A stretch of 55,056 nt of DNA from contig CALWID010000016.1 of NCBI GenBank assembly GCA_944380635.1, positions 1 through 55,056 on the forward strand, written 5' to 3'. The notes beneath the pieces are model-generated. The model had not been told where the DNA came from. It did no database searches and saw only the letters and a list, made by a program, of their open reading frames with translations. Of the stretch, positions 1 through 10,124 are shown piece by piece. Made by a program: the position numbers and the translations under genes. The DNA is from an uncultured Eubacterium sp. (GTDB lineage Bacteria; Bacillota; Clostridia; Oscillospirales; Acutalibacteraceae). How positions within the stretch are numbered: position 1 is the first letter of the stretch; each line of letters begins with the position of its first letter.

Positions 1-1580
1 TGTGACGCCTGTTCCACCCAAGTTGCCGTTATTGTGTTATTATCAGCGCCTGCTTTAAGACTGTTTGTTGGTGCAGGCGCCGCGCAGATTCTGTATACGG
101 CGGAAACCTCTCCCGTTTCATTGTACGCAACAACTTTGGCGTCATATTCCCAAGCAGGCGTTAAATCCGTAAATGTAAACTGACTGTCTTTTGTTTCCCC
201 TTCGAAAACATCGCCGGGGCCACAGTTTGTGTATACTCTGTAGCCGTCTGCTCCTGCAACATCGTCCCAGTCAAGATACAAATCCGTGCCGCCGTCGCCG
301 CGCGCATATACATTAAAGCCTGTTGGGGCGGTTAATGCAATGCTTGGCTTTACAGGCTCGCAGAAATCGCTGTAAAGTCTGCTGTCCTGATACCATTTCC
401 ACGCTCTTACTCTTACATAGTAATCCTGAGCATTTGCAACATTTATTGTGTAACTTGTTGAGGCTGAGCCGTTAATAAATGTTCCGCTTACATTCTTTGT
501 GAAAGTTTCGTCCGTTGACCACTGAATGTAATATCCATGTGACGCCTGCACATCCCATGTTGCTGTTATTGTGTTATTATCCACACTTGCTTTGAGATTT
601 CCTGTCGGCGCGGGCGCCGCGCAGATTCTGTATACGGCAGACGCTTCGCCTGCTCCATTGTACGCAACAATTTTAGCGTCATATTCCCAAGCGGGTGTTA
701 AATCCGTAAAAGTAAACTGACTTTCATCTGTTTCCCCTTTAAGGACATCGCCGGGGCCACAGTTTGTATATACTTTGTAGCCGTCTGCTCCTGCAACATC
801 GTCCCAGTCAAGGTACAAATCCGTGCCGCCGTCGCCGCGCGCATATACATTAAAGCCTGTTGGCGGCTCAAGTTTTTCTTGAGGGGGTTCTTCCTTAAGA
901 GTTGTAACACTGCAATCGGCGGAAGCGGAATACTTTGAATTTGCCGCCGTTACGCGGATATTATATTCCGTATCCGGTGTGCAATTACTGAATGTATATT
1001 GATTTTCCTTAATTGTGTCTATATGAACAGCCGGATTTTTGCTTATATCATAAATAAGATATTCGGTTGCGCCGTTAACAGGCTCCCATTTGATTGAAAA
1101 ACTTGTTTCGGTAATATCAAAAGCGCTGATTACAGGCGCTGAAACCTCCGGAATCTCCGGCTCTGACGGATTCACCTCAATAAGTTCAACATAATATATA
1201 ACAGGTTCTGTAATTGCCGTTGACTGGCATAAAATTAAATATTCCTCGCCGGCATTAAACTCTGCTGTAATATCAACATTAGGATTCACCTGACCTTCGG
1301 TATCATCGCCGCCCATATCTTCTGCTATGGTTTCTCCGTTGCTGTCAAGAACGAAACACCATGGGGTTACAATGTCGTCGCCAAGGTGGGAAACAATACG
1401 GTATTCGCCTGTTTTTTGCGGAGTAAAAGTAATAAAATGCTGGTCGCCGCTGTAATCAATAGTAACTTCAACTGTTTGCCCCGGGGTTATTGTGCTTTGA
1501 CCGGACGCAAATGCCGCGCCGGCGGGCATAACGCACAATACCATTATAAGGCTTAAAATAACGCTTAATACTTTTTTCAA
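1..1580 (-). CDS. Secreted fibronectin type III repeat protein (C-terminal part outside window)
   Basis: The frame stays open from a TTG start at 1580 to the window edge, so the C-terminus is missing. TTG is chosen because a GAGGTG ribosome site lies about 8 bases upstream and the first residues form a signal peptide (two Lys, a hydrophobic stretch, then AGAAFA). A beta-rich N-terminal domain of about 120 residues follows, resembling bacterial pre-peptidase-like domains. Then come FN3-type modules with the W-D/DGYKVY pattern. A 179-residue (537-bp) unit holding two FN3 modules occurs twice, nearly identical. No catalytic motif is visible. Such proteins are usually extracellular binding or scaffold proteins; the ligand is unknown. 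It is probably co-expressed with the two secreted proteins upstream on the same strand. Confidence 0.8.
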   Translation of the reverse strand, partial: MKKVLSVILSLIMVLCVMPAGAAFASGQSTITPGQTVEVTIDYSGDQHFITFTPQKTGEYRIVSHLGDDIVTPWCFVLDSNGETIAEDMGGDDTEGQVNPNVDITAEFNAGEEYLILCQSTAITEPVIYYVELIEVNPSEPEIPEVSAPVISAFDITETSFSIKWEPVNGATEYLIYDISKNPAVHIDTIKENQYTFSNCTPDTEYNIRVTAANSKYSASADCSVTTLKEEPPQEKLEPPTGFNVYARGDGGTDLYLDWDDVAGADGYKVYTNCGPGDVLKGETDESQFTFTDLTPAWEYDAKIVAYNGAGEASAVYRICAAPAPTGNLKASVDNNTITATWDVQASHGYYIQWSTDETFTKNVSGTFINGSASTSYTINVANAQDYYVRVRAWKWYQDSRLYSDFCEPVKPSIALTAPTGFNVYARGDGGTDLYLDWDDVAGADGYRVYTNCGPGDVFEGETKDSQFTFTDLTPAWEYDAKVVAYNETGEVSAVYRICAAPAPTNSLKAGADNNTITATWVEQAS

Positions 1581-1707
1581 ATTTAACACCTCTTATTTCA
1601 GAATTCTGAAATGCGTTTTGCAAATTTCTGCATTTTATTATAAAATAAAGCGGCGAAGTAATCAACCGCCATTTTATACCTTTAAAAAAAATTTAAAATT
1701 TAAGCCA

Positions 1708-1750
1708 AAAGCGCACTTCCCGCCGAAAGGCACTGCGGGAAATGCGCTTT
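1708..1750 (-). terminator. Hairpin after the leucine-rich-repeat gene
   Basis: On the minus strand, arms of about 15 bases (AAGCGCATTTCCCGC and its near-perfect complement) enclose a loop of about 11 bases just past the stop at 1756. An AT-rich stretch with T-runs follows, but there is no immediate long T-tract, so it may be a weak terminator or an mRNA-stabilising hairpin between 1756 and the FN3 gene. Confidence 0.6.
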
Positions 1751-1755
1751 AATTT

Positions 1756-3069
1756 TTATGAGAATGTGCGCCACAATTTTGAATGGTCTCTAACATTGAT
1801 ATATCCGTCGTTATTAACATCCAAAGCGGAATCATAATCAGAGTCGCCGCGTTTTGAGTTATAGCAATCCAAAAAGTTCTTTGTATACTCATCGCCGCAT
1901 ACGCTGCACCTTACAGTGGCTGTATAATCATTATAGGCTACTACGGAATAATCGTGCTCTTCATTCCAGATAACATAAATATCCGTATCAGCCGTAATAT
2001 TACTGCCGCTTGCGCTCCAGGACGGGCACACATAACCTGACGGCGCCTGAGGATATGCAGGAGCGGCAGCGTTTCCTCCCTTAATAACATATGAATAATC
2101 CACAAGACTTCCGCCCAAAGAATCATAATATGAAACCTTATAAAAATTCTTTGTAAGGTCTACATGCACGCTCATATTTACGGCTTGGGAGTTATTAACA
2201 TTATACGAATAATCAAATCCGTTTTGAACCGCAGAGTAATCCGAAAACTCAAAAGAGCCGGTTGACGGATTATATGTAAACGAATCCGTAACGGAAACGC
2301 GCTGCGAATCAATGCCGCTGACAGGGGCGGATATTGTTTTGCCGCTTGCCGTTGCAGAGGCACTTACGGTCTGAAATCCTATATCCTGCTCAGTAACATC
2401 ACTCAAAAGCGTATTTGCCGAAAGATCAAGCGAAGGCAGGCGGTTATAACTGCACATAAGGTCTGAAAGCGCCGTGTTATGAGAAAGGTCAAGATAAGAA
2501 ATCTCATTCAGGTGGCAGCTTAAGCGGGTAAGCCCCGTGCAGGCGCTTACATCAAGGGAAGTAAGCGCGCAGCTGTAACACTGCAAGTCCGTTACGCTCG
2601 GCGGCAAAATAAGACTTTGCAAATCCTTATTACCGGCGCAGTTGAGCGACCAAAGTTTTGTGTTTGCCGAAAGGTCCAGCGAAGTTAAATTATTGCCGTT
2701 TATGGTTAATAATTCCAAATTTTGCAAAGCGGAAAGGTCCGCGGTTTCAAGGCCGAGCGCGCCGGCATAAAGTTCCTTTAGTTGAGTAAAATTTTCAATT
2801 CCTTTAAGGTCTTTTATTTCTCCGTAAGCAATTGAGTAAAAGAACAGCGGCATATTTGTAACCTGCGAAGCCTCTGAAGAACTCAGAAAATAATCTCCGT
2901 CCGTATTAAAATGCTCAATAACTACGTTTCTGAAATTATCATCCGGGAAATTGACGGCGTTTATTTCAACGCCGTCCTGAGCGTTAGCGAATATCAGACC
3001 CGTAAAGCAGGAAAGAGCCATAATTACGGCAAGAAGAGCCGATAAATTTTTCTTTAAAAATTTGTTCAT
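1756..3069 (-). CDS. Secreted leucine-rich-repeat protein with dockerin-like C-terminal motif
   Basis: 437 residues. The first 30 are a signal peptide (MNKFLKKN, long hydrophobic core, FANAQD). Residues of about 90-230 carry short leucine-rich repeats of the LTSLDLSANTKLWSLNC type. A beta-rich region follows, then a CxxC-containing module (VRCSVCGDEY), and the end has one EF-hand-like dockerin half (DVNNDGYINVRD). A single half-dockerin is common in clostridial secreted proteins and need not mean cellulosome binding. The ATG has an AGGAAGGA ribosome site. Only 16 bases separate it from the giant gene upstream, so the two are very likely one transcript. Role: probably extracellular adhesion or recognition; the target is unknown. 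Confidence 0.8.
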   Translation of the reverse strand: MNKFLKKNLSALLAVIMALSCFTGLIFANAQDGVEINAVNFPDDNFRNVVIEHFNTDGDYFLSSSEASQVTNMPLFFYSIAYGEIKDLKGIENFTQLKELYAGALGLETADLSALQNLELLTINGNNLTSLDLSANTKLWSLNCAGNKDLQSLILPPSVTDLQCYSCALTSLDVSACTGLTRLSCHLNEISYLDLSHNTALSDLMCSYNRLPSLDLSANTLLSDVTEQDIGFQTVSASATASGKTISAPVSGIDSQRVSVTDSFTYNPSTGSFEFSDYSAVQNGFDYSYNVNNSQAVNMSVHVDLTKNFYKVSYYDSLGGSLVDYSYVIKGGNAAAPAYPQAPSGYVCPSWSASGSNITADTDIYVIWNEEHDYSVVAYNDYTATVRCSVCGDEYTKNFLDCYNSKRGDSDYDSALDVNNDGYINVRDHSKLWRTFS

Positions 3070-3085
3070 TTATATTAGTCCTTCC

Positions 3086-6000
3086 TTAAAACCTTGAAGA
3101 AAACTTAACGGGAATCGTATTGCTTACAGTTGAACCGTCGCTTAAAGTAATGGTGCATGTAATATCCGCGTTGTAATTAGTAGAAGTAATTGTACCGGTA
3201 AGTTTAACAAGTCCGTTTTCGTCAACAGTAATTCTTGAATTACTTGATTCCCACTGAATTGCCGTGTAAGTTTCGGCAGTTTCGGGATAAGTGTTGACTG
3301 AAAGTTGGATTTCCGCGCCATACAACTGAACCATTGAAGTTTTTGAATATTCAACGGAGTCAACCTCTTCGCCTTCATATACGAATTTGAATGACTCAAT
3401 CAACTGTACTGCGTCGGTTACCATAATGGTGCGTGTAATCTCGCTTACACGGTCATATTCATCAGTAACCGTATATTTAACGGTTATTTTGCCGTATTCA
3501 GCGTCATTATCTTTAAGAATGATTATTGTATCGCCGTTTACCTGAGCGGTTACATTTTCCGCATCTGAATATGTTAATTCCGCTGATTTGAGCATAGCGC
3601 CGTCTGCATGGGACGCTGTGATAACAACTGTATTATTTTCATCCTTGGCGTATGAATTGCCGTCCTTAACATCTTCTCCGTTTATCTTAAGAGCAAGAGC
3701 GCCCGCCTCTATAAACGGATGACCGTCAAGATTATTATAAGCGGTTCTGAGAGCGGCGCAGGCGTTATCAATTTCTTCCTGAGTTGAAAGATAATCAGCG
3801 CTTACAGCCTGAGCGGTTTCATATGCCTCTTTAAAAGCCATACCATAATCATATTCATAATCCATATAATTTACGGAGGCGTATTCTGCTATTGCGGCGT
3901 TAAGAGCGGTCATATCATTTGTTGTTATCGCCCTTATGGTTGCCGTATGGCCGCCGTCCAAAGAATAAGCGGTAATTGTGCATTCGCCGCCGGAAATAAA
4001 TGTTACGGTGCCGTTTTCATCAACCGTTGCAATTTCCGGATTTGAAGATACATAAACAGCGCTTCTGATGCTTGGGCGGAGAAGATCGCTTGTACCTGTA
4101 TAATTAGGCGAAAGCGTTACCGTTGTTGACGGTGAGCCGTAAACAAATTCATCATCAAACGAAATTGACTCAACAGGTGTGAGAACAAATGAAACATATA
4201 TACTGCCCTCAGCCGTGTTGCCCGCCTCATCCGTAACTTTAGCAGTTATTTTAGCGTAATCCGCCGCGATGCCGTTTTTGGTTACAAGGCCGTTTTGGTC
4301 AACTGAAATATTGCTGCTTGAGGAACTCCATTCAACGGTTGTGCCTGAACTGCAGTTTGCAGGCTCAAGAGTTGTGCTGAGCTGCACCGTTCCGCCGTTA
4401 AGTGAAACGGCCTGATACCTGATAAATCCGTCATTTATAACAGAAGCATTATCGCTTTCCACAAGCGAAACGGTTACGCCCGTTACAGCAACGAATTTTT
4501 CAAGTGAGTTATAGGCGTTATTAAGGCTGTCAATAGTAGTATTTACATCAGCCTGGTTTGCCGTTGCCTCGCTTATAACTTTATTTGCAAGGTCAAGAGC
4601 ATTTTTAAAGTTTGCAAGAGACGCATTTGTGTATGTATGCGTATCTTTAGTGCTTTTATAAAATTCATTATACTGCGCATAGAGATTTGCAAGCTGAGTA
4701 TAATCCGTTTTGAAAACAACCGTACAAGTTGCGGTATAAGCGCCGTCATATGTTTCTGCCGTTATAACAGCCGTGCCGGTATTTACGGGAGTAACATTAC
4801 CGTTGCCGTCTACCGTTGCAACGCCCGTATTGCTTGAAGTCCAGATAACATCTTTAATATCCGCGTCATCCGGAGTTACTGTTGCGTTCAGTTTAAACGC
4901 GCCCTGGTTAGCGTATCTTTCAACATTTGTCTGGTCAAGAGAAACGCCGCCGACAAGGTCTTCCGCAACTACAACTCTTATAGTTCTTGTAACCGTTCTG
5001 CCGTAATAATCGGTTGCGGTAACAGTAACTGTTGCCTTTGCGCTTGCAGTAAGATTTGCCGTAGGCTGTGAAACAATTACCTGCGTTCCGTTTGCGGAAA
5101 CATCAGCATTGCTTGAATCCACTACGCTCCATTCAAGGCTCTTGTAGTTTGACGCAGCGTCTGAAGGAAGAGCGGCGGTTATAATTGTTCGCGCCTCATA
5201 ACCTACGCCTGAATAACCGTACGAATGTGAAACGGCATTTGCGTCTATGCTGCCGCTGCCCTTAGACTGGAAAGTAAAGCCAAGATTTTTCTTCTGGTTA
5301 TCATAAGAAAGGTTTATTGTGCTTGCCGCAACGAACTCATGGCCGGCAAGCGCCTCGCCCGCCTTATTGAGTTCCTCAGCAATTTGGTCTATTTCATACT
5401 GAACAAGCGAATCATCGCTGAGCGCCGCCGTGGCATTATCGTAAGCCTCTTTGAACGCCATGCCGTATTCATACTGATAATCCATATAATTTATATCGGC
5501 ATATTTTGAAAGGGCGGTGTTAAGAGCGCTTCTGTCGCCCTCCGTGGAAACACGGCATTCGGCAGTGTAGCCGCCGTCGTATGTTGTAACTCTGATAGTT
5601 GTTGCACCCGCGCCGGTGAATGTTACAAGGCCGGTTTGGTCAACCGTGGCAACCGTATCATCATCAGAACTCCATACAACATCTTTAATGCTTGCCTGGC
5701 CGATATGGAATACGGAATCACCTGTTGGGTAAACAACGCAGTTTAACTGATACTGCTCGCCGATACTTCCGCCTATTTCACTTTGATTTATCTCAACGGA
5801 AGTTACAGGGAAGTATGCGAATGATACCCATACATTATCACTGTACTGATTACCGAAATGGTCTGTTATAGTGCAGGTTATCATACCGTAGCAGCTTGTA
5901 TCCTGAGCGGGTTTCGCAACGCCGTCCTGAGAAACGGTGATAAGGTCTGTTGAAGATGACCATTCAACCTTTTCATAACTTGCGTTATTCGGATAAAGCC

Positions 6001-9000
6001 TTACTTTAAGGTTGAGTTCCGCGTTTTTATATGAAAGTCCTTCGCTGAGAAGTGAAAGGTCGTACTGATAATAATCGTCAGTTTCCTCACCGTCAAGATA
6101 AAGTTCTACTTTCTGAATGAATGTATATTTCTTAAGGCCGTTATACGCCGCCTCAAGTTGGGCGTACATATCGTCTACTTCTTCCTGAGAAGAACTGTTC
6201 GCGTCAACAAGCGCCTGTGCCTCATCAAGTTTCTGAATATACGCTTCATAAGTATCCGGATAATAATTCTGCGGCTCGAGAGCAAGATTCTTATATGAAT
6301 TTATAAGCTGCTGCAAAGCGTCATAATTTGTAAGAACTGTTACGGCGCACTGCGCTGTATGACCGCCGTCAACGGTGGTGGCTGTAATAACACATTCGCC
6401 GCCGTAAACAAACTTAACATTGCCGCTTGAATCAACGGTGGCAACATCCGTATCACTTGAAGCCCAGATAACATCTTTAATATCTGCGGTTGTTAATCCG
6501 AGGGCGGTTGGCTCTACCGTTGCCGTAAGTGTTGTACTCTCGTTCGTTTTGCCGGTTATTTCATTTTTATCAAGAGTTATTCCCGTTGCCTGAGTTCTTG
6601 AAAATGCTACAACAACGCTGTCTGAAACGGTTTCGCCGAAATAATCCTCCGCCGTAACCGTTATTGTTGCATAGCATGCGCTGTAATCCTCATTAGGCGT
6701 TACCTTGCCGGTTGAATCAACCGCAATGGAATCGTTGCTTGAAGTCCACCTTATATTTCTGTACATAGCGTCCAGAGGAGTCAGGTCATAATCAAGTTGA
6801 TACGAAGTATTATAATAGTATAGCGTTGAAACATCCACGCTTATATAATCAGGAGCCTCATTTGCCGAATTATCAAGTATCTTAATTTCATTAAGACCTA
6901 CATAACCGCCGAGTTGATAGAATGCATAAAGCAGTTCATCAGCATAGGTATCAACAAGGGACTGAGAAGCAAGGTCCATTTCGTTATTTATATAATATGC
7001 ATAATTAAGCATAAGCATATAATTACGATAATAAGCCTCGTTGTCCGCCGTCCTTTTAATAATGGTTGATTCGCAAAGCCCTATTATTTCCTGAAGTCTT
7101 GATTTATCGGGATAAACCGTTACGGTAGCGGTGTCCTGAATACCGCCGTCTGTTGAAATACAGTAAAGGGTGGTGGTGCCTACATCAACGCCCTTAATAA
7201 CTACATTTCCGTTTGAACTGTCTTTGCTTACAACAGTTACTATATCCTTATCAGCCGAATACCAGTTGGCGTCATAGCAGGCTGAATTGTTTCCTGTAAG
7301 AGAGCCGCCGAAAGTCATTGTGTGGGTAACATTAAGCGTTTGACCGTTTATAACGGAGAAATTATCACCGTCAATGGTATTTGATGTGGCGTCATTTCTT
7401 ACAACGGTAAGAGTTACCGTATCGCTCTTTACTTGCCCGTCTGCCGAAACGCAGTAAATATTTACGCTCTGCGCGCTTTCATGGCCGGCTTTCATTTTAA
7501 CGGTAGCCGTGCCCGCCGCGGAATCGGCGGATAAATCAAAACTATCGTTGTCTATATACCAGTTTACATTTTTATTTGTTGCGTCCGATGGGTTAATATT
7601 TGCTTTAAGGGTTATACCCTTATTTACATAATTAATATTGCCGTCCAGCGCCTTAATTGTTACGGTTACATATTGCAGCGTTTCACCGTTTATCACTGCC
7701 GGCTCTGAAGCCGTATAGTCGCTGCCGCCCACCGAGCCGGTTACTTCAAGTGAAATACTCTCAACAGGCTGGCCGTTTTCTATTGTCATTTCGCCCTGAG
7801 CGGAACTTATCTCCAGGAAGTTTGAGCCTATATAGTAGCCCGTCTGCGCCTTGCAGACTACCGTTGCGCTGCCGCCGCCGACCGCCGTATAAAGGCCGTT
7901 TGTATCTATTTTTCCTATTCCGTCAGAAGCAGTGCCGTCGTTCATAACAGGATCGCCGTTTTCATCAACCGCCGGATTTCCGTCCGCGTCGGTTTCCTGA
8001 TAAGGCTGAGTCGCCCAGATAACCTCGTCCTCGCCGGTTTCTGCGTTTACTGTTTTAATTCCCCATGTGTAATACAGATTATCCGAATTCGCTACACGGG
8101 AAGGATATACTTTGGCGTGCATATACTGCGTTTCGCCTAAATTAACGGAACTGCGGTCCGCCGTTACCTCTACATCGGACAGATAACTGCCGACCCTTCC
8201 CGTAACGGTTATAGTGACTGTTTTTGAAACATTATTTGCCGCAGAAGTAGCGGTAATCTCAACCGTCTGCTGGGAATACTGACCGAGTGAGCCGCCGGCG
8301 TCTCTGCCGGTAATTGTGCCCGTTAACGGGTCAACATAAGCAATAGACGGGTCTGAAGAACTCCATGTAATATCAGATGTATCAGCGGCTTCAGGCTGAA
8401 CATTATCTATGGAGAGTTGAATATCCGTTCCCTCACGCACTGTGGTTGCGCCCATAATCTCAAAATCAGTTACGGGAACGCCGTCCACAACGGTGAATGT
8501 AATGGAATCATTTGTTGTAAACTGCAAAATGATATTTGCTATTACCTTAACCGCCGTTGCCGTGAGTTGAACAGGGTCTGCGGTATCGCCCACTATATCG
8601 GAAATAGCGAAACAAGCGTCCAAAATTGCAGTAAGCACCGTTCTGTTTATATCAAGCCCTATATACTTAATAAGTATATCCGCTATCTGGCTTGAATCAA
8701 CGGTAGTCATATTGTCAAGTTCGTAAATATAATTTATGTATTTTAAGAGGTTTTCAATAAATCCGTCCGTATCCGGTGAAACAACAATGGTAACTTCACC
8801 GGTGTTTTTAAATGTAACAAGGCCGCTGTCATCAACAGTAGCAATAACCTTTCCGCTTGTAAATATAGAAGTGTTTTTAACAGAATAGATTACGCCCATA
8901 TGAAGCCTTGTGGGAGTTGTGCAGGCTGAAAGCTGAAGCGTTGAGCCAACCGCAACGGTGGTGGGCAGGTCCTGCTTATTTGTAATATGGGTGCCGTTTG

Positions 9001-9703
9001 GAATAAAATCAGCATAAATTGCCGTGGATTTCTGAACGGTAACGCTGAAACTGTCCGCGTCAAGCACATTTCCGTTAGCGTCATACATAGTGCAGGTAAT
9101 GGTGGTATTTACCTTATCAAGATATTCCCTGAGCGAATCAATAAGTTCGCCCTTATAGGAATCTATGTACTGGTCAAGAAGAGAATCGGAGCCGAAAGCA
9201 GCCTCAACAAGCGCAATAATAGCGTCCGTATCCATAGTATCAATATTAACGGTATCGTTGAAAAGCGCTTTTTCAAAAATAGTTTTCAGCAGCGAGCCGA
9301 TAAGCGGTACGGTTGCCACTTCATTATCTATCCAAAGCCTAACGGCAGCGCCTTTTGAAGAGTCATAAGCGCGCACAAGCCCGTCCGCCGTAACATCACA
9401 TACGGTGGGGGTATCGCTCGTCCACTTAACATATCCGTTATCGGGAAGGGTGCAGTCTATAAACTGATAAGTAAACTGCTTTTTATCTCCCTCATACATA
9501 TATTCTATATAAGGAGTTTCGCCGTCCTCCTGATAAGTGGGCACAAGAGTGCCGTCCTCATAGAAGATTTCAATATCATATACGCCGATAACTCCGCCGC
9601 CCTCATCTATCTCAGCAGCCAGAGCGGAAAAGCCCGGCAAAGCCATACTTATCACCGTAAGGATTGCCAAAAAAACGCTGAGCAGTTTTTTACCTGTTTT
9701 CAT
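3086..9703 (-). CDS. Giant secreted Ig-like (BIG2)/FIVAR-repeat surface protein, 2205 aa
   Basis: Signal peptide at residues 1-30 (MKTGKKLLSVFLAIL to SALAAE). The rest alternates bacterial Ig-like group 2 domains, marked by VxWSSSDxxIAxVDxxTGxIT and ending in GGxxTIxAxxxDGG, with helical FIVAR-like segments marked by QEEVDxxxAxLxxAYNxL. At least five helical segments are visible. Two of them (encoded near 3.8-3.9 kb and 5.4-5.5 kb) share an almost identical stretch around NYMDYxYxYGMAFKEAY. There is no LPXTG or SLH anchor at the C-terminus (it ends SNTIPVKFSSRF), so it is either secreted or held non-covalently. No catalytic motif is visible. GGAGG lies ahead of the ATG. It is the first gene of the secreted-protein run on this strand. 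Function is unproven; adhesion or cell-surface architecture is the usual role of such proteins. Confidence 0.85.
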   Translation of the reverse strand: MKTGKKLLSVFLAILTVISMALPGFSALAAEIDEGGGVIGVYDIEIFYEDGTLVPTYQEDGETPYIEYMYEGDKKQFTYQFIDCTLPDNGYVKWTSDTPTVCDVTADGLVRAYDSSKGAAVRLWIDNEVATVPLIGSLLKTIFEKALFNDTVNIDTMDTDAIIALVEAAFGSDSLLDQYIDSYKGELIDSLREYLDKVNTTITCTMYDANGNVLDADSFSVTVQKSTAIYADFIPNGTHITNKQDLPTTVAVGSTLQLSACTTPTRLHMGVIYSVKNTSIFTSGKVIATVDDSGLVTFKNTGEVTIVVSPDTDGFIENLLKYINYIYELDNMTTVDSSQIADILIKYIGLDINRTVLTAILDACFAISDIVGDTADPVQLTATAVKVIANIILQFTTNDSITFTVVDGVPVTDFEIMGATTVREGTDIQLSIDNVQPEAADTSDITWSSSDPSIAYVDPLTGTITGRDAGGSLGQYSQQTVEITATSAANNVSKTVTITVTGRVGSYLSDVEVTADRSSVNLGETQYMHAKVYPSRVANSDNLYYTWGIKTVNAETGEDEVIWATQPYQETDADGNPAVDENGDPVMNDGTASDGIGKIDTNGLYTAVGGGSATVVCKAQTGYYIGSNFLEISSAQGEMTIENGQPVESISLEVTGSVGGSDYTASEPAVINGETLQYVTVTIKALDGNINYVNKGITLKANINPSDATNKNVNWYIDNDSFDLSADSAAGTATVKMKAGHESAQSVNIYCVSADGQVKSDTVTLTVVRNDATSNTIDGDNFSVINGQTLNVTHTMTFGGSLTGNNSACYDANWYSADKDIVTVVSKDSSNGNVVIKGVDVGTTTLYCISTDGGIQDTATVTVYPDKSRLQEIIGLCESTIIKRTADNEAYYRNYMLMLNYAYYINNEMDLASQSLVDTYADELLYAFYQLGGYVGLNEIKILDNSANEAPDYISVDVSTLYYYNTSYQLDYDLTPLDAMYRNIRWTSSNDSIAVDSTGKVTPNEDYSACYATITVTAEDYFGETVSDSVVVAFSRTQATGITLDKNEITGKTNESTTLTATVEPTALGLTTADIKDVIWASSDTDVATVDSSGNVKFVYGGECVITATTVDGGHTAQCAVTVLTNYDALQQLINSYKNLALEPQNYYPDTYEAYIQKLDEAQALVDANSSSQEEVDDMYAQLEAAYNGLKKYTFIQKVELYLDGEETDDYYQYDLSLLSEGLSYKNAELNLKVRLYPNNASYEKVEWSSSTDLITVSQDGVAKPAQDTSCYGMITCTITDHFGNQYSDNVWVSFAYFPVTSVEINQSEIGGSIGEQYQLNCVVYPTGDSVFHIGQASIKDVVWSSDDDTVATVDQTGLVTFTGAGATTIRVTTYDGGYTAECRVSTEGDRSALNTALSKYADINYMDYQYEYGMAFKEAYDNATAALSDDSLVQYEIDQIAEELNKAGEALAGHEFVAASTINLSYDNQKKNLGFTFQSKGSGSIDANAVSHSYGYSGVGYEARTIITAALPSDAASNYKSLEWSVVDSSNADVSANGTQVIVSQPTANLTASAKATVTVTATDYYGRTVTRTIRVVVAEDLVGGVSLDQTNVERYANQGAFKLNATVTPDDADIKDVIWTSSNTGVATVDGNGNVTPVNTGTAVITAETYDGAYTATCTVVFKTDYTQLANLYAQYNEFYKSTKDTHTYTNASLANFKNALDLANKVISEATANQADVNTTIDSLNNAYNSLEKFVAVTGVTVSLVESDNASVINDGFIRYQAVSLNGGTVQLSTTLEPANCSSGTTVEWSSSSSNISVDQNGLVTKNGIAADYAKITAKVTDEAGNTAEGSIYVSFVLTPVESISFDDEFVYGSPSTTVTLSPNYTGTSDLLRPSIRSAVYVSSNPEIATVDENGTVTFISGGECTITAYSLDGGHTATIRAITTNDMTALNAAIAEYASVNYMDYEYDYGMAFKEAYETAQAVSADYLSTQEEIDNACAALRTAYNNLDGHPFIEAGALALKINGEDVKDGNSYAKDENNTVVITASHADGAMLKSAELTYSDAENVTAQVNGDTIIILKDNDAEYGKITVKYTVTDEYDRVSEITRTIMVTDAVQLIESFKFVYEGEEVDSVEYSKTSMVQLYGAEIQLSVNTYPETAETYTAIQWESSNSRITVDENGLVKLTGTITSTNYNADITCTITLSDGSTVSNTIPVKFSSRF

Positions 9704-10043
9704 TTAAAATTCCTCCGTTCAGAGTGATAACAGTTTTACGGAAAATCTACTTGCCCATAATAATCCATAATACTACCCTCTTATTATAATAATTTTTACA
9801 TATTTATTCCATTGTGAATTTACACAAAATTTACATTTCCGATTTGTATATTATTGTTATACAGGCAGTGAATTGCCGCTCATTTTTGCATAGAATTTTA
9901 AAACCCTTTTATTTACGGCGTATCATATTGCTAAAAAGGAAAAACTATGCCGCTTTAAGCAATCATAACGCCGGCACAAAATATCTTTTTCAAAAATACA
10001 AAAATAAGAAATCGGCTGAACTGCTTTTTACAGGCGCAAAAAA
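9704..10043. other. Intergenic region upstream of the giant surface protein gene
   Basis: No convincing gene. The part nearest 9704 holds the GGAGG ribosome site and an AT-rich stretch that must contain the promoter of the secreted-protein run, but I cannot fix a -35/-10 pair. An open plus-strand frame at 9814-10092 has no ribosome site, runs through the terminator and looks random. Confidence 0.5.
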
Positions 10044-10080
10044 ACGGCGCCTGCCCGCTGTGATTAGCGGAAAGCGCCGT
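10044..10080 (-). terminator. Rho-independent terminator of the PAS-protein gene
   Basis: On the minus strand ACGGCGC...GCGCCGT closes an outer stem and CCGCT...AGCGG an inner stem. A run of seven T follows. It lies about 45 bases past the stop at 10125. Confidence 0.85.
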
Positions 10081-10124
10081 AAAGCCGTGTAATTTATATT
10101 CGGTTTTCAGATATCAGGCTTGGT

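Noticed and set aside
9814-10092. Plus-strand 92-codon frame in the gap before the PAS gene
   Set aside because: It runs through a clear terminator hairpin and has no ribosome site.
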